From: Calliphora vicina
Lineage: Eukaryota > Arthropoda > Insecta > Diptera > Calliphoridae
DNA: 64,000 bases
Direction: 5' to 3'
Assembly (NCBI RefSeq): GCF_958450345.1
Contig: NC_088783.1
Location: 55,776,395 to 55,840,394 of the forward strand
A model generated the notes under the pieces. That model was not told the origin of the DNA. It saw only the letters and a list, made by a program, of their open reading frames with translations, and ran no database searches. Positions 54,440-64,000 of this stretch are shown in pieces (the stretch's first letter is position 1; each line of letters opens with the position of its first letter). The position numbers were made by a program, and so were the translations under genes.

Positions 54440-54890
54440 ACAGAATAAGAAATTCTGTTCTAAAGGGACTCCCCCAACGATATTGGCCCCAAACACATAG
54501 AAAACAGACACAGGTACTTTAAGTAAAGAATATAAAGAAGCTACCAAACACTGTAAGGACACTTTTGTTATACTAGGAGACATGATCCACATTAAACAAA
54601 GTACGTGATGAAAGACCAGGGAATTGTGTCCCTCCTCAAACTAATACGAGAGCTTCACAAACGTCTTCTAAGAATTTGCCCAACAAAAATTAGGCAAAGA
54701 AGGGTAGAATGGAGTATAGAAACTTCGAAAGGACGGAAAAAATGTTCACAAAACCAGGAACATGTACCACTGCAAGAAGAGACGGCTACAGAACATCCAA
54801 TGAAACTTATAAATGCCCCAAAACTGGTGAATATGTTTATCTTCCATTTTTCGTCAACAATTGAACAATATTTTATTAATAATTAATTTT
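54440..54890 (+). other. Coding-like fragment of unknown origin
   Basis: Less AT-rich than its surroundings. One plus-strand frame (about 54,605-54,886) stays open for about 93 codons with charged content (for example KLIRELHKRLLRICPTKIRQ). A preceding frame near 54,515-54,600 reads LSKEYKEATKHCKDTFVILG. No known domain was recognised. It could be a fragment of a transposon ORF or of a host exon. Confidence 0.25.
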
Positions 54891-54899
54891 TTAATTTGT

Positions 54900-56495
54900 C
54901 AAATTTCATAAAAACATTATTGCCAAACAGTTAAAATGTATAAATTTAATGAAAAAATTAGAACAAAAATTTATAAGTTTAACAAAAAAAAATATCTTGG
55001 CAGTAATAACCTGATAATAACGTAAATCATAGACACAAACCATATAACCCAGACGAATAAAATATATTGTCCTACTGAATCATAACTTCGACTACTTTTC
55101 TTCCTCAGACAAGACGAAACAATTGTCGAACAGAATTGGGGTAATAGTCTAATCTATCACTTTAACTTAATTTATAATTACACAAATGACTTTTTCACAT
55201 TATCCTTCTTTAGTTGGCTTCATTTTATTCAAACATTTCCACCACAATAATTGCAAGTTGCATGTACACTTGGAAATCTTTACATGGCTCCAGTTGATAA
55301 ATGAAAATCTGTAATAATTTACCAAAAATATTAAAATAATGCCCACTGCCAATGTGTGTAAAATTCCATTTAATTGTGCAAATGCATGTAGCAGTTATCA
55401 CATATTTCCCAATTTAAATATGACAGAACTCCCACAACTGTGTGTTAAAATTAAATGTGCCCATAATGTAAACAACAAATTTTTATATTTACCACTCATT
55501 CATTGACTGCTTCGTTTCAAGCAACTATGGTTTATAGAGAAATACACATAGAGCAGAAACTCTTTTGTCATAGACCTAACTCAGTTGGAAAAAACCTAAG
55601 TGGTCTGAATGTATTAGTAAACAAAAAAATAATACGAAATCAAAAAAAACACTCGCATGAGTAACTTTTTTGAATAATTTGTTTGTTTGAGTATTTTTCA
55701 GGTTTCCGCTCTATGTATATTTTCTCCATGCTATGAATATTCAAAAAATTCATATTGACTTTGTTTTAATTGGAGGTAGAATAAAATTATGGCAAATTTT
55801 TGTATAAATACAATAAAAATGAATGCCAGTTTTCTTTAAATTCTCCTCAATTTTGACTGAAATTTAATTTAATTATAATTTTTTATAACCCATTATCAGA
55901 TTTTAATCATTATCTCCAATAGTATTTATTGTTGCATCTCCCCTAGGAATTATTAAAATTGTGTAAATTTTACAAAATTGAAAACACAAAAAAACTCATA
56001 TTCAGTTAAACGAAATGAAGGTTTTGTGTGAAAATGTTCATAAATATTTTGGTTTCCTTGATTGTCTGTGCATGTGTTCACAAAGTTTCCCATCCTCTAT
56101 AAAACGTAGAAATCTGTCTGTGTAAAAATTTGTATTTGATTTTTGTTGTTGCTGCTGCTGGTCACTATTCGCTCCTGATGGGTATGTAAATATGATTCAA
56201 TCAGAAACATTAAATATCAAAATACGGCTTTTAGTTTGTAGTTTATTTCGTGTGCGAAAAATCATATTTTTTCTACACTCTCATTTTAATTGAAATCGAT
56301 TAAATCAACAGGATAATTAAAATTATGATTACTCAGACTTGTTGTTCGCCACAAAAATTTATATTTTTAAATACTTATAAATGTTTGTGGTTTTAAATAG
56401 AGTATTCGTTTGTAAAAAGGGGGTTTCTCATAACAGTTTACAATAATAAATGATTATATGGAGGGAAATAAAAATTGATTTTATCAATTACCAAA
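54900..56495. other. Unique non-coding DNA with one MITE
   Basis: Apart from the MITE at 55,546-55,715, nothing is recognised. A short CTGCTG tract lies near 56,150. Confidence 0.5.
55546..55715. mobile_element. Small MITE, 170 bp
   Basis: Ends ACATAGAGCAGAAAC and, inverted, ACATAGAGCGGAAAC. The interior contains GACCTAACTCAGTTGG, AAACCTAAGTGGTCTGAATG and GTATTAGTA, shared with 34,752-34,916 and partly with 13,095-13,145. No transposase; superfamily unknown. Confidence 0.7.
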
Positions 56496-56506
56496 ACCAT
56501 ACTATA

Positions 56507-59500
56507 GTCATTCTCTAGTCATAATCTAGTCATACTCTAGTCATACTCTAGTCATACTCTAGTCATACTCTAGTCATACTCTAGTCATACTCTAGTCATA
56601 CTCTAGTCATACTCTAGTCATACTCTAGTCATACTCTAGTCATACTCTACTCATACTCTAGTCATACTCTAGTCATACTCTAGTCATACTCTACTCATAC
56701 TCTAGTCATACTCTAGTCATACTCTAGTCATACTCTAGTCATACTCTAGTCATACTCTAGTCATACTCTAGTCATACTCTAGTCATACTCTAGTCATACT
56801 CTAGTCATACTCTAGTCATACTCTAGTCATACTCTAGTCATACTTTAGTCATACTCTAGACTCTAGTCATACTCTAGTCATACTCTAGTCATACTTTAGT
56901 CATACTCTAGTCATACTCTAGTCATACTCTAGTCATACTCTAGTCATACTCTAGTCATACTCTAGTCATACTCTAGTCATACTCTAGTCATACTCTAGTC
57001 ATACTCTAGTCATACTCTAGTCATACTCTAGTCATACTCTAGTCATACTCTAGTCATACTTTAGTCATACTCTAGTCATACTCTAGTCATACTCTAGTCA
57101 TACTCTAGTCATACTTTAGTCATACTCTAGACTCTAGTCATACTCTAGTCATACTCTAGTCATACTTTAGTCATACTCTAGTCATACTCTAGTCATACTC
57201 TAGTCATACTCTAGTCATACTCTAGTCATACTCTAGTCATACTCTAGTCATACTCTAGTCATACTCTAGTCATACTCTAGTCATACTCTAGTCATACTCT
57301 AGTCATACTCTAGTCATACTCTAGTCATACTCTAGTCATACTCTAGTCATACTTTAGTCATACTCTAGTCATACTCTAGTCATACTCTAGTCATACTCTA
57401 GTCATACTCTAGTCATACTCTAGTCATACTCTAGTCATACTCTAGTCATACTCTAGTCATACTCTAGTCATACTTTAGTCATACTCTAGTCATACTCTAG
57501 TCATACTCTAGTCATACTCTAGTCATACTCTAGTCATACTCTAGTCATACTCTAGTCATACTCTAGTCATACTTTAGTCATACTCTAGTCATACTCTAGT
57601 CATACTCTAGTCATACTCTAGTCATACTTTAGTCATACTCTAGTCATACTCTAGTCATACTCTAGTCATACTCTAGTCATACTCTAGTCATACTCAAGTC
57701 ATACTCTAGTCATACTCTAGTCATACTCTAGTCATACTTTAGTCATACTTTAGTCATACTTTAGTCATACTCTAGTCATACTCTAGTCATACTCTAGTCA
57801 TACTCTAGTCATACTCTAGTCATACTCTAGTCATACTCTAGTCATACTCTAGTCATACTCTAGTCATACTCTAGTCATACTTTAGTCATACTCTAGTCAT
57901 ACTCTAGTCATACTCTAGTCATACTCTAGTCATACTCTAGTCATACTTTAGTCATACTCTAGACTCTAGTCATACTCTAGTCATACTCTAGTCATACTTT
58001 AGTCATACTCTAGTCATACTCTAGTCATACTCTAGTCATACTCTAGTCATACTCTAGTCATACTCTAATCATACTCTAGTCATACTCTAGTCATACTCTA
58101 GTCATACTTTAGTCATACTCTAGTCATACTTTAGTCATACTCTAGTCATACTCTAGTCATACTCTAGTCATACTCTAGTCATACTCTAGTCATACTCTAG
58201 TCATACTCTAGTCATACTTTAGTCATACTCTAGACTCTAGTCATACTCTAGTCATACTCTAGTCATACTTTAGTCATACTCTAGTCATACTCTAGTCATA
58301 CTCTAGTCATACTCTAGTCATACTCTAGTCATACTCTAGTCATACTCTAGTCATACTCTAGTCATACTCTAGTCATACTCTAGTCATACTCTAGTCATAC
58401 TCTAGTCATACTCTAGTCATACTCTAGTCATACTCTAGTCATACTTTAGTCATACTCTAGTCATACTCTAGTCATACTCTAGTCATACTCTAGTCATACT
58501 TTAGTCATACTCTAGACTCTAGTCATACTCTAGTCATACTCTAGTCATACTTTAGTCATACTCTAGTCATACTCTAGTCATACTCTAGTCATACTCTAGT
58601 CATACTCTAGTCATACTCTAGTCATACTCTAGTCATACTCTAGTCATACTTTAGTCATACTCTAGTCATACTCTAGTCATACTCTAGTCATACTCTAGTC
58701 ATACTTTAGTCATACTCTAGTCATACTCTAGTCATACTCTAGTCATACTCTAGTCATACTCTAGTCATACTCAAGTCATACTCTAGTCATACTCTAGTCA
58801 TACTCTAGTCATACTTTAGTCATACTTTAGTCATACTTTAGTCATACTCTAGTCATACTCTAGTCATACTCTAGTCATACTCTAGTCATACTCTAGTCAT
58901 ACTCTAGTCATACTCTAGTCATACTCTAGTCATACTCTAGTCATACTATAGTCATACTCTAGTCATACTTTAGTCATACTTTAGTCATACTTTAGTCATA
59001 CTCTAGTCATACTCTAGTCATACTCTAGTCATACTCTAGTCATACTCTAGTCATACTCTAGTCATACTCTAGTCATACTCTAGTCATACTCTAGTCATAC
59101 TCTAGTCATACTCTAGTCATACTCTAGTCATACTCTAGTCATACTCTAGTCATACTCTAGTCATACTCTAGTCATACTTTAGTCATACTCTAGTCATACT
59201 CTAGTCATACTCTAGTCATACTCTAGTCATACTCTAGTCATACTCTAGTCATACTCAAGTCATACTCTAGTCATACTCTAGTCATACTCTAGTCATACTC
59301 TAGTCATACTTTAGTCATACTTTAGTCATACTTTAGTCATACTCTAGTCATACTCTAGTCATACTCTAGTCATACTCTAGTCATACTCTAGTCATACTCT
59401 AGTCATACTCTAGTCATACTCTAATCATACTCTAGTCATACTCTAGTCATACTCTAGTCATACTTTAGTCATACTCTAGTCATACTTTAGTCATACTCTA

Positions 59501-61002
59501 GTCATAGTCTAGTCATACTCTAGTCATACTCTAGTCATACTCTAGTCATACTCTAGTCATACTCTAGTCATACTCTAGTCATACTCTAGTCATACTCTAG
59601 TCATACTCTAGTCATACTCTAGTCATACTCTAGTCATACTCTAGTCATACTCTAGTCATACTCTAGTCATACTCTAGTCATACTCTAGTCATACTCTAGT
59701 CATACTTTAGTCATACTCTAGTCATACTCTAGTCATACTCTAGTCATACTCTAGTCATACTTTAGTCATACTCTAGACTCTAGTCATACTCTAGTCATAC
59801 TCTAGTCATACTTTAGTCATACTCTAGTCATACTCTAGTCATACTCTAGTCATACTCTAGTCATACTCTAGTCATACTCTAGTCATACTCTAGTCATACT
59901 CTAGTCATACTTTAGTCATACTCTAGTCATACTCTAGTCATACTCTAGTCATACTCTAGTCATACTTTAGTCATACTCTAGTCATACTCTAGTCATACTC
60001 TAGTCATACTCTAGTCATACTCTAGTCATACTCAAGTCATACTCTAGTCATACTCTAGTCATACTCTAGTCATACTTTAGTCATACTTTAGTCATACTTT
60101 AGTCATACTCTAGTCATACTCTAGTCATACTCTAGTCATACTCTAGTCATACTCTAGTCATACTCTAGTCATACTCTAGTCATACTCTAGTCATACTCTA
60201 GTCATACTCTAGTCATACTTTAGTCATACTCTAGTCATACTCTAGTCATACTCTAGTCATACTCTAGTCATACTCTAGTCATACTTTAGTCATACTTTAG
60301 TCATACTCTAGTCATACTCTAGTCATACTCTAGTCATACTCTAGTCATACTCTAGTCATACTCTAGTCATACTCTAGTCATACTCTAGTCATACTCTAGT
60401 CATACTCTAGTCATACTCTAGTCATACTCTAGTCATACTCTAGTCATACTCTAGTCATACTCTAGTCATACTCTAGTCATACTTTAGTCATACTCTAGTC
60501 ATACTCTAGTCATACTCTAGTCATACTCTAGTCATACTCTAGTCATACTCTAGTCATACTCAAGTCATACTCTAGTCATACTCTAGTCATACTCTAGTCA
60601 TACTCTAGTCATACTTTAGTCATACTTTAGTCATACTTTAGTCATACTCTAGTCATACTCTAGTCATACTCTAGTCATACTCTAGTCATACTCTAGTCAT
60701 ACTCTAGTCATACTCTAGTCATACTCTAATCATACTCTAGTCATACTCTAGTCATACTCTAGTCATACTTTAGTCATACTCTAGTCATACTTTAGTCATA
60801 CTCTAGTCATAGTCTAGTCATACTCTAGTCATACTCTAGTCATACTCTAGTCATACTTTAGTCATACTCTAGTCATACTCTAGTCATACTCTAGTCATAC
60901 TCTAGTCATACTCTAGTCATACTCTAGTCATACTCTAGTCATACTCTAGTCATACTCTAGTCATACTCTAGTCATACTGTACTCATACTCTACTCTACTC
61001 AT
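56507..61002. repeat. 11-bp satellite array (about 400 monomers)
   Basis: Monomer CATACTCTAGT. Recurrent variants are CATACTTTAGT, CATACTCAAGT and CATACTCTACT. A 7-bp expanded form, CATACTCTAGACTCTAGT, occurs at 56,855, 57,125, 57,957, 58,228, 58,510 and 59,771. The repeated order of these variants shows higher-order blocks of about 270-280 bp. Edges carry diverged units (TCATTCTCTAG on the left, CATACTGTACTCATACTC on the right). Confidence 0.97.
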
Positions 61003-62381
61003 GAGAATAGACTCTATTTCCGAATACAATATAGTTCAGTGAATCTGAATGAAAGAATGTTGAATCATTATAAATTGAATTCACATACAAAATCGCAACT
61101 AAATGTTTGTTAAAAATTATGCTTAAAAGTTGTTCTGATAGTTGACTCCAAAAAGACGTATGACAACAATAAAAAGGAAAAAGCGACGGATTTCCCTGCA
61201 GGATGCATTCATTTAAAATAGAATAAAATACAAACAACAATCGGAATGAAACTAGCAAAATATTTTATGAAGCAACTTAAAACAAATTAACTAAATTAAA
61301 CAGAAAAATTACAAACAAAATAAAACTGCATTGAATGGAAATATTTTAAAAAAATTTACACTTTACAAAAAACAACTGCAAAGCCAAACGATTTTAAAAG
61401 AACAAAAACTTGCAGAGAGTTTTGAATTTATCATAACTTCACTACTGGGAAGCAGAAGGCCAAAAACTAAAAGACTAAATACAAAAATAAAGTATTTTGC
61501 CACGTTAGCACATTTTGAACTTTTTCTGCCATGAACACAACAGCTCTAACAGAGGCACAGTTATTTCGTTGAACAATCTGTTTCCTTCGACAAAAAAAAA
61601 GAAACTGAAACTATAGTTTAGTTCATGGCAAAATATTTTTACAAGCAACAAATACAAGACATAAGATGCGAAAGCGGCAAAATGAAACAAAACAAGAAGA
61701 AAACAAAAACGTTGCAATGTTCATTGTCTATTATGTGCAGTCAAGTTGAACAACAAAATAACTTTTGCAACATCAACTCTGTGTTTCTTAATTTTTTTTC
61801 ATCACATATTTGGAGAAATGAAATAAAAAGCAATACAACTGAAAATATTACTTTAGAACATCATAAACTTATGGCAGTTAGAGTATCATCATATTTTGAC
61901 AAGACAACCGAAAATATGTAACAAATCGGTTGCAACAGTACTTTTACACTGGCACATAAACACACCCTCATATTTACCACACAGCAAAAGCAGAGTATCA
62001 CTTTATTTTTTGCCTCTTTTTGTTTTGAAGTTTTTAGAGTTTGGTTTCCAAAAATTATGATAAAGATTTTCCAAAAGAAATAACTTGTTTTTGTTTTTTT
62101 TTTATTTTTTTTTATAAAACTGATGAATTATGACTAAAGTTATTGGTTTGGCTATAATGCCATAAATTATGTTGTGTCCAGGGAAGAGTAGAGCAGAAAT
62201 AAATTGTTTTGTTTCTTGTAGACTTATTAAAGTTGTCTAGTAAAAAAAAAAATATAGTTTCATCCATCACCACAATTTATTTCATCCGAATATTTAGTAA
62301 TTGTATACAGCAGGCCTAACATTTCAGATTCAAATAATATCCTGTTTTGGGAGGTAGTAAAACAATTATTAAAAAGACATT
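61003..62381. other. Unique AT-rich DNA, no supported gene
   Basis: Open frames of 60-100 codons (for example 61,625-61,921 plus) are rich in Lys, Asn and Gln and lack domains. 62,085-62,115 is a T-rich run. Confidence 0.5.
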
Positions 62382-62999
62382 GGCCCATAATCATAGTCAA
62401 ACACTAAAGTCGGTTCTTTTTAAAAACAACTTTAAAATAAAAACCTGCTTTTTATTAATTTGCAACCATAGTTAAAATTAAAGTATGGTTTAAATTGAAC
62501 CGACTTTAACTGGGTGCCACCGCAAATGTAGAAAATGTTTTCATACAATATACAACAAAAAACAGACAAGTGGCAACGCTGAACAGCTGACATACAAAAT
62601 TAAAAAAAATCCAAAAAACGTAAACAATAAAAGTAACCGGGACATCTAAAGAAAGAAAGTTGTTTGTTGTGGAAAAATGGAAAAGATAAGATTAATATCA
62701 TAATTACGATATTTTGGTACTAATTTTATTGATAACTGTTCAATAAATGCAAAATCTCTACCAATATCTTGTAACTTAAACATTTTTTACTTTGTGACGA
62801 ACTTTTTTACTCGGCGAAGAACAGCTGATGCTGTCGTTAAACGAGTTAAAAACAACTTCAGCTAGTTTTATATTTAGAGTCGACTTTAGCGTCAGAAGTA
62901 TACTTTAACTTGTCTATGATAGACCTAAAGTCCACTCTTAAGTAAAGTCGAGTTTAATTCTCTTAAAATGTACTTTATTTTTGACTATGATTATGGACC
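62382..62999. mobile_element. MITE with ATT target duplication
   Basis: Ends GGCCCATAATCATAGTCAAA and, inverted, GGTCCATAATCATAGTCAAA. Both are flanked by ATT (62,379-62,381 and 63,000-63,002). Subterminal copies of motifs such as TAAAGTCGR and AAAGTMGACTTTA occur on both sides. The 618-bp interior has no transposase. Superfamily uncertain; the 3-bp duplication is reminiscent of PIF/Harbinger, although ATT is not the usual TWA. Confidence 0.75.
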
Positions 63000-63114
63000 A
63001 TTGGTTTTAATTGTTCAGCTCATCAATCAAAAAAGTTCCAAATGACATCTTCAATAACGGTTTAAATGAGATTTTCAAGAGACTATATTCAATACTCTCT
63101 CACTACACTGATTA

Positions 63115-63812
63115 ATTAATTGAACATTTTTAATATTTTTAGGTAAACAAAATTTAAAAAAAAAATATTTTTTTTTATTTACTAGTAAACAAATTTTACG
63201 AAAAACTTTTTTTTTAATTAAAAAATTAGAAAGATTAGTAAAACAAATTTTTTGGTAAAAAGAAACCGGTTTAAAAAATATTTACCCGATTTTGACCCAT
63301 TGTAGGTCCGAATTACTATGGCGTTATATACGTCGTTGCAAAGAACTTTGGATATCCATATTGTCTATATTAATGACTTATGCCCGTAACTTCAACAAAT
63401 AGATATCTACGGTGTAAAATACCCAGCAGATAAATTTACCTAAAAGGTAACTTGACAATAATTTCAAATCAATATCTAGGGGTAAAAATTACCAAATATT
63501 TTTACTCCATAAGTAACTAAGCTCTGCTAGATATCTCTTTGTTGAAATTACGGGTATTAGTAGTATAGATATACATAGATCAGAAATAGCTCAAAAATTT
63601 ATGTTGTCCTGTTTCGGCCATTTGTGGAGCGATTTTCTCGATTTTAAATAGCAACCGAAACAGTAGTATAGCGGATATATTGATGGATGGAAATTTTTTG
63701 GGGGCTACGGAAAATTGGTTTCAACATGAAGATGCACTGACGGACAAAAAAAATTAGGGACACTCTAACGGGCATGGCTATACTCGGCTATCGATCCATA
63801 CATATATCGAGC
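63115..63812 (+). mobile_element. DINE-1-like element (type A), interrupted by a small MITE
   Basis: Starts in the TTTTTAATATTTTTAGGTAA block and continues with GATTTTGACCCATTGTAGGT, ATATACGTCGTTGCAAAG and ATTGTCTATATTAATGACTT. It is interrupted at 63,381-63,556 and resumes with ATAGATATACATAGATCAG, GGAGCGATTTTCTCGATTTT, GCGGATATATTGATGG and GGGCATGGCTATACTCGGCT. The head and the final GAAGGGTATA end are missing. It has an intact TACGTCGTTG site. Confidence 0.78.
63381..63556. mobile_element. PIF/Harbinger-type MITE, 176 bp
   Basis: Ends TGCCCGTAACTTCAACAAA and, inverted, TACCCGTAATTTCAACAAA, followed in both arms by AGATATCTA. The element is flanked by TTA (63,378-63,380 and 63,557-63,559), the typical Harbinger 3-bp duplication. 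The insertion splits a DINE-1-like block that is continuous in other copies, which fixes the boundaries. Confidence 0.82.
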
Positions 63813-63814
63813 CC

Positions 63815-63945
63815 TTTTTTTTGCAGAAATTAAAATTTTATGGACCGACTGATGTTTTAGCGTTCTCAGAATATCAAAATTGTTAATTACTTCATATATA
63901 GGGGGTAAGATTTTATCGTAAATTAATGTTTACCCCCATTAACAC
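63815..63945 (+). repeat. Dispersed repeat D
   Basis: Contains GCAGAAATTAAAATTTTATG, GACCGACTGATGTTTTAGCG, TTCTCAGAATATCAA and GATTTTATCGTAAATTAATG, matching 38,105-38,235. As at 38 kb, it follows directly after a type A DINE-1-like copy. Confidence 0.65.
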
Positions 63946-64000
63946 GATGTCTGGTTAGGCCTTAACTAATAGTTATACAGTCGGTTAAAATTATTTTTGT

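Noticed and set aside
54002..54500. Open frames of 94-120 codons rich in Ile, Leu and Tyr
   Set aside because: They are translations of the TCTA microsatellite.
61331..61921. Open frames of 67-98 codons
   Set aside because: Lys/Asn/Gln-rich, overlapping on both strands, with no domain and no splice context; consistent with chance in AT-rich DNA.

Overview
This is eukaryotic DNA, most likely from a higher (cyclorrhaphan, possibly calyptrate) fly. The sequence is very AT-rich. The one intact gene has three short introns (68, 70 and 125 bp), as is typical of flies. Most of the identifiable repeats resemble, from memory, the Drosophila INE-1/DINE-1 family together with Tc1/mariner, hAT, Transib-like and Helitron elements. 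The species cannot be named from the sequence. No bacterial-type genes, CRISPR array, tRNA or rRNA were seen.

Layout. Positions 1-29,500 are AT-rich, mostly non-coding DNA carrying old transposon copies. These are a hAT relic (1.7-2.55 kb), a 121-bp tandem repeat (5.2-5.6 kb), a Transib-like element inserted in a DINE-1-like copy (7.5-9.2 kb), and several inverted-repeat elements (10.5-11.5, 13.8-14.3, 15.6-16.1 kb). Further along are a dead mariner (17.4-18.3 kb), a hAT element with a perfect 8-bp target duplication (18.4-19.4 kb), a Helitron (23.8-24.8 kb) and a Tc1-like relic (28.2-29.0 kb). Positions 29,597-30,961 hold the only convincing gene, a four-exon minus-strand gene for a 357-residue protein with no secure name.

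Positions 31,880-40,400 are a second transposon field. It contains a three-level nest: a DINE-1-like element holding a hAT-type MITE, which itself holds another DINE-1-like element. Next to it is a second Transib-like copy that has also been invaded. Positions 42,075-61,002 are dominated by five satellite blocks of 20-, 36-, 37- and 11-bp monomers, separated by unique AT-rich DNA. The two 20-bp satellites are about 80 percent identical. The 36-bp array sits inside a 20-bp array, and the 36- and 37-bp arrays are close relatives. The long open frames across the 36-bp array come from its 12-codon period and are not genes. The end of the window (61-64 kb) has unique DNA, a 618-bp MITE and a DINE-1-like copy carrying a 176-bp Harbinger-like MITE.

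The window therefore looks like gene-poor, repeat-rich intergenic or pericentromere-like DNA (or very large introns) around one small gene. No undescribed defence or metabolic system was found. The most unusual content is the cluster of related, dyad-containing satellites and the clearly dated transposon nests.
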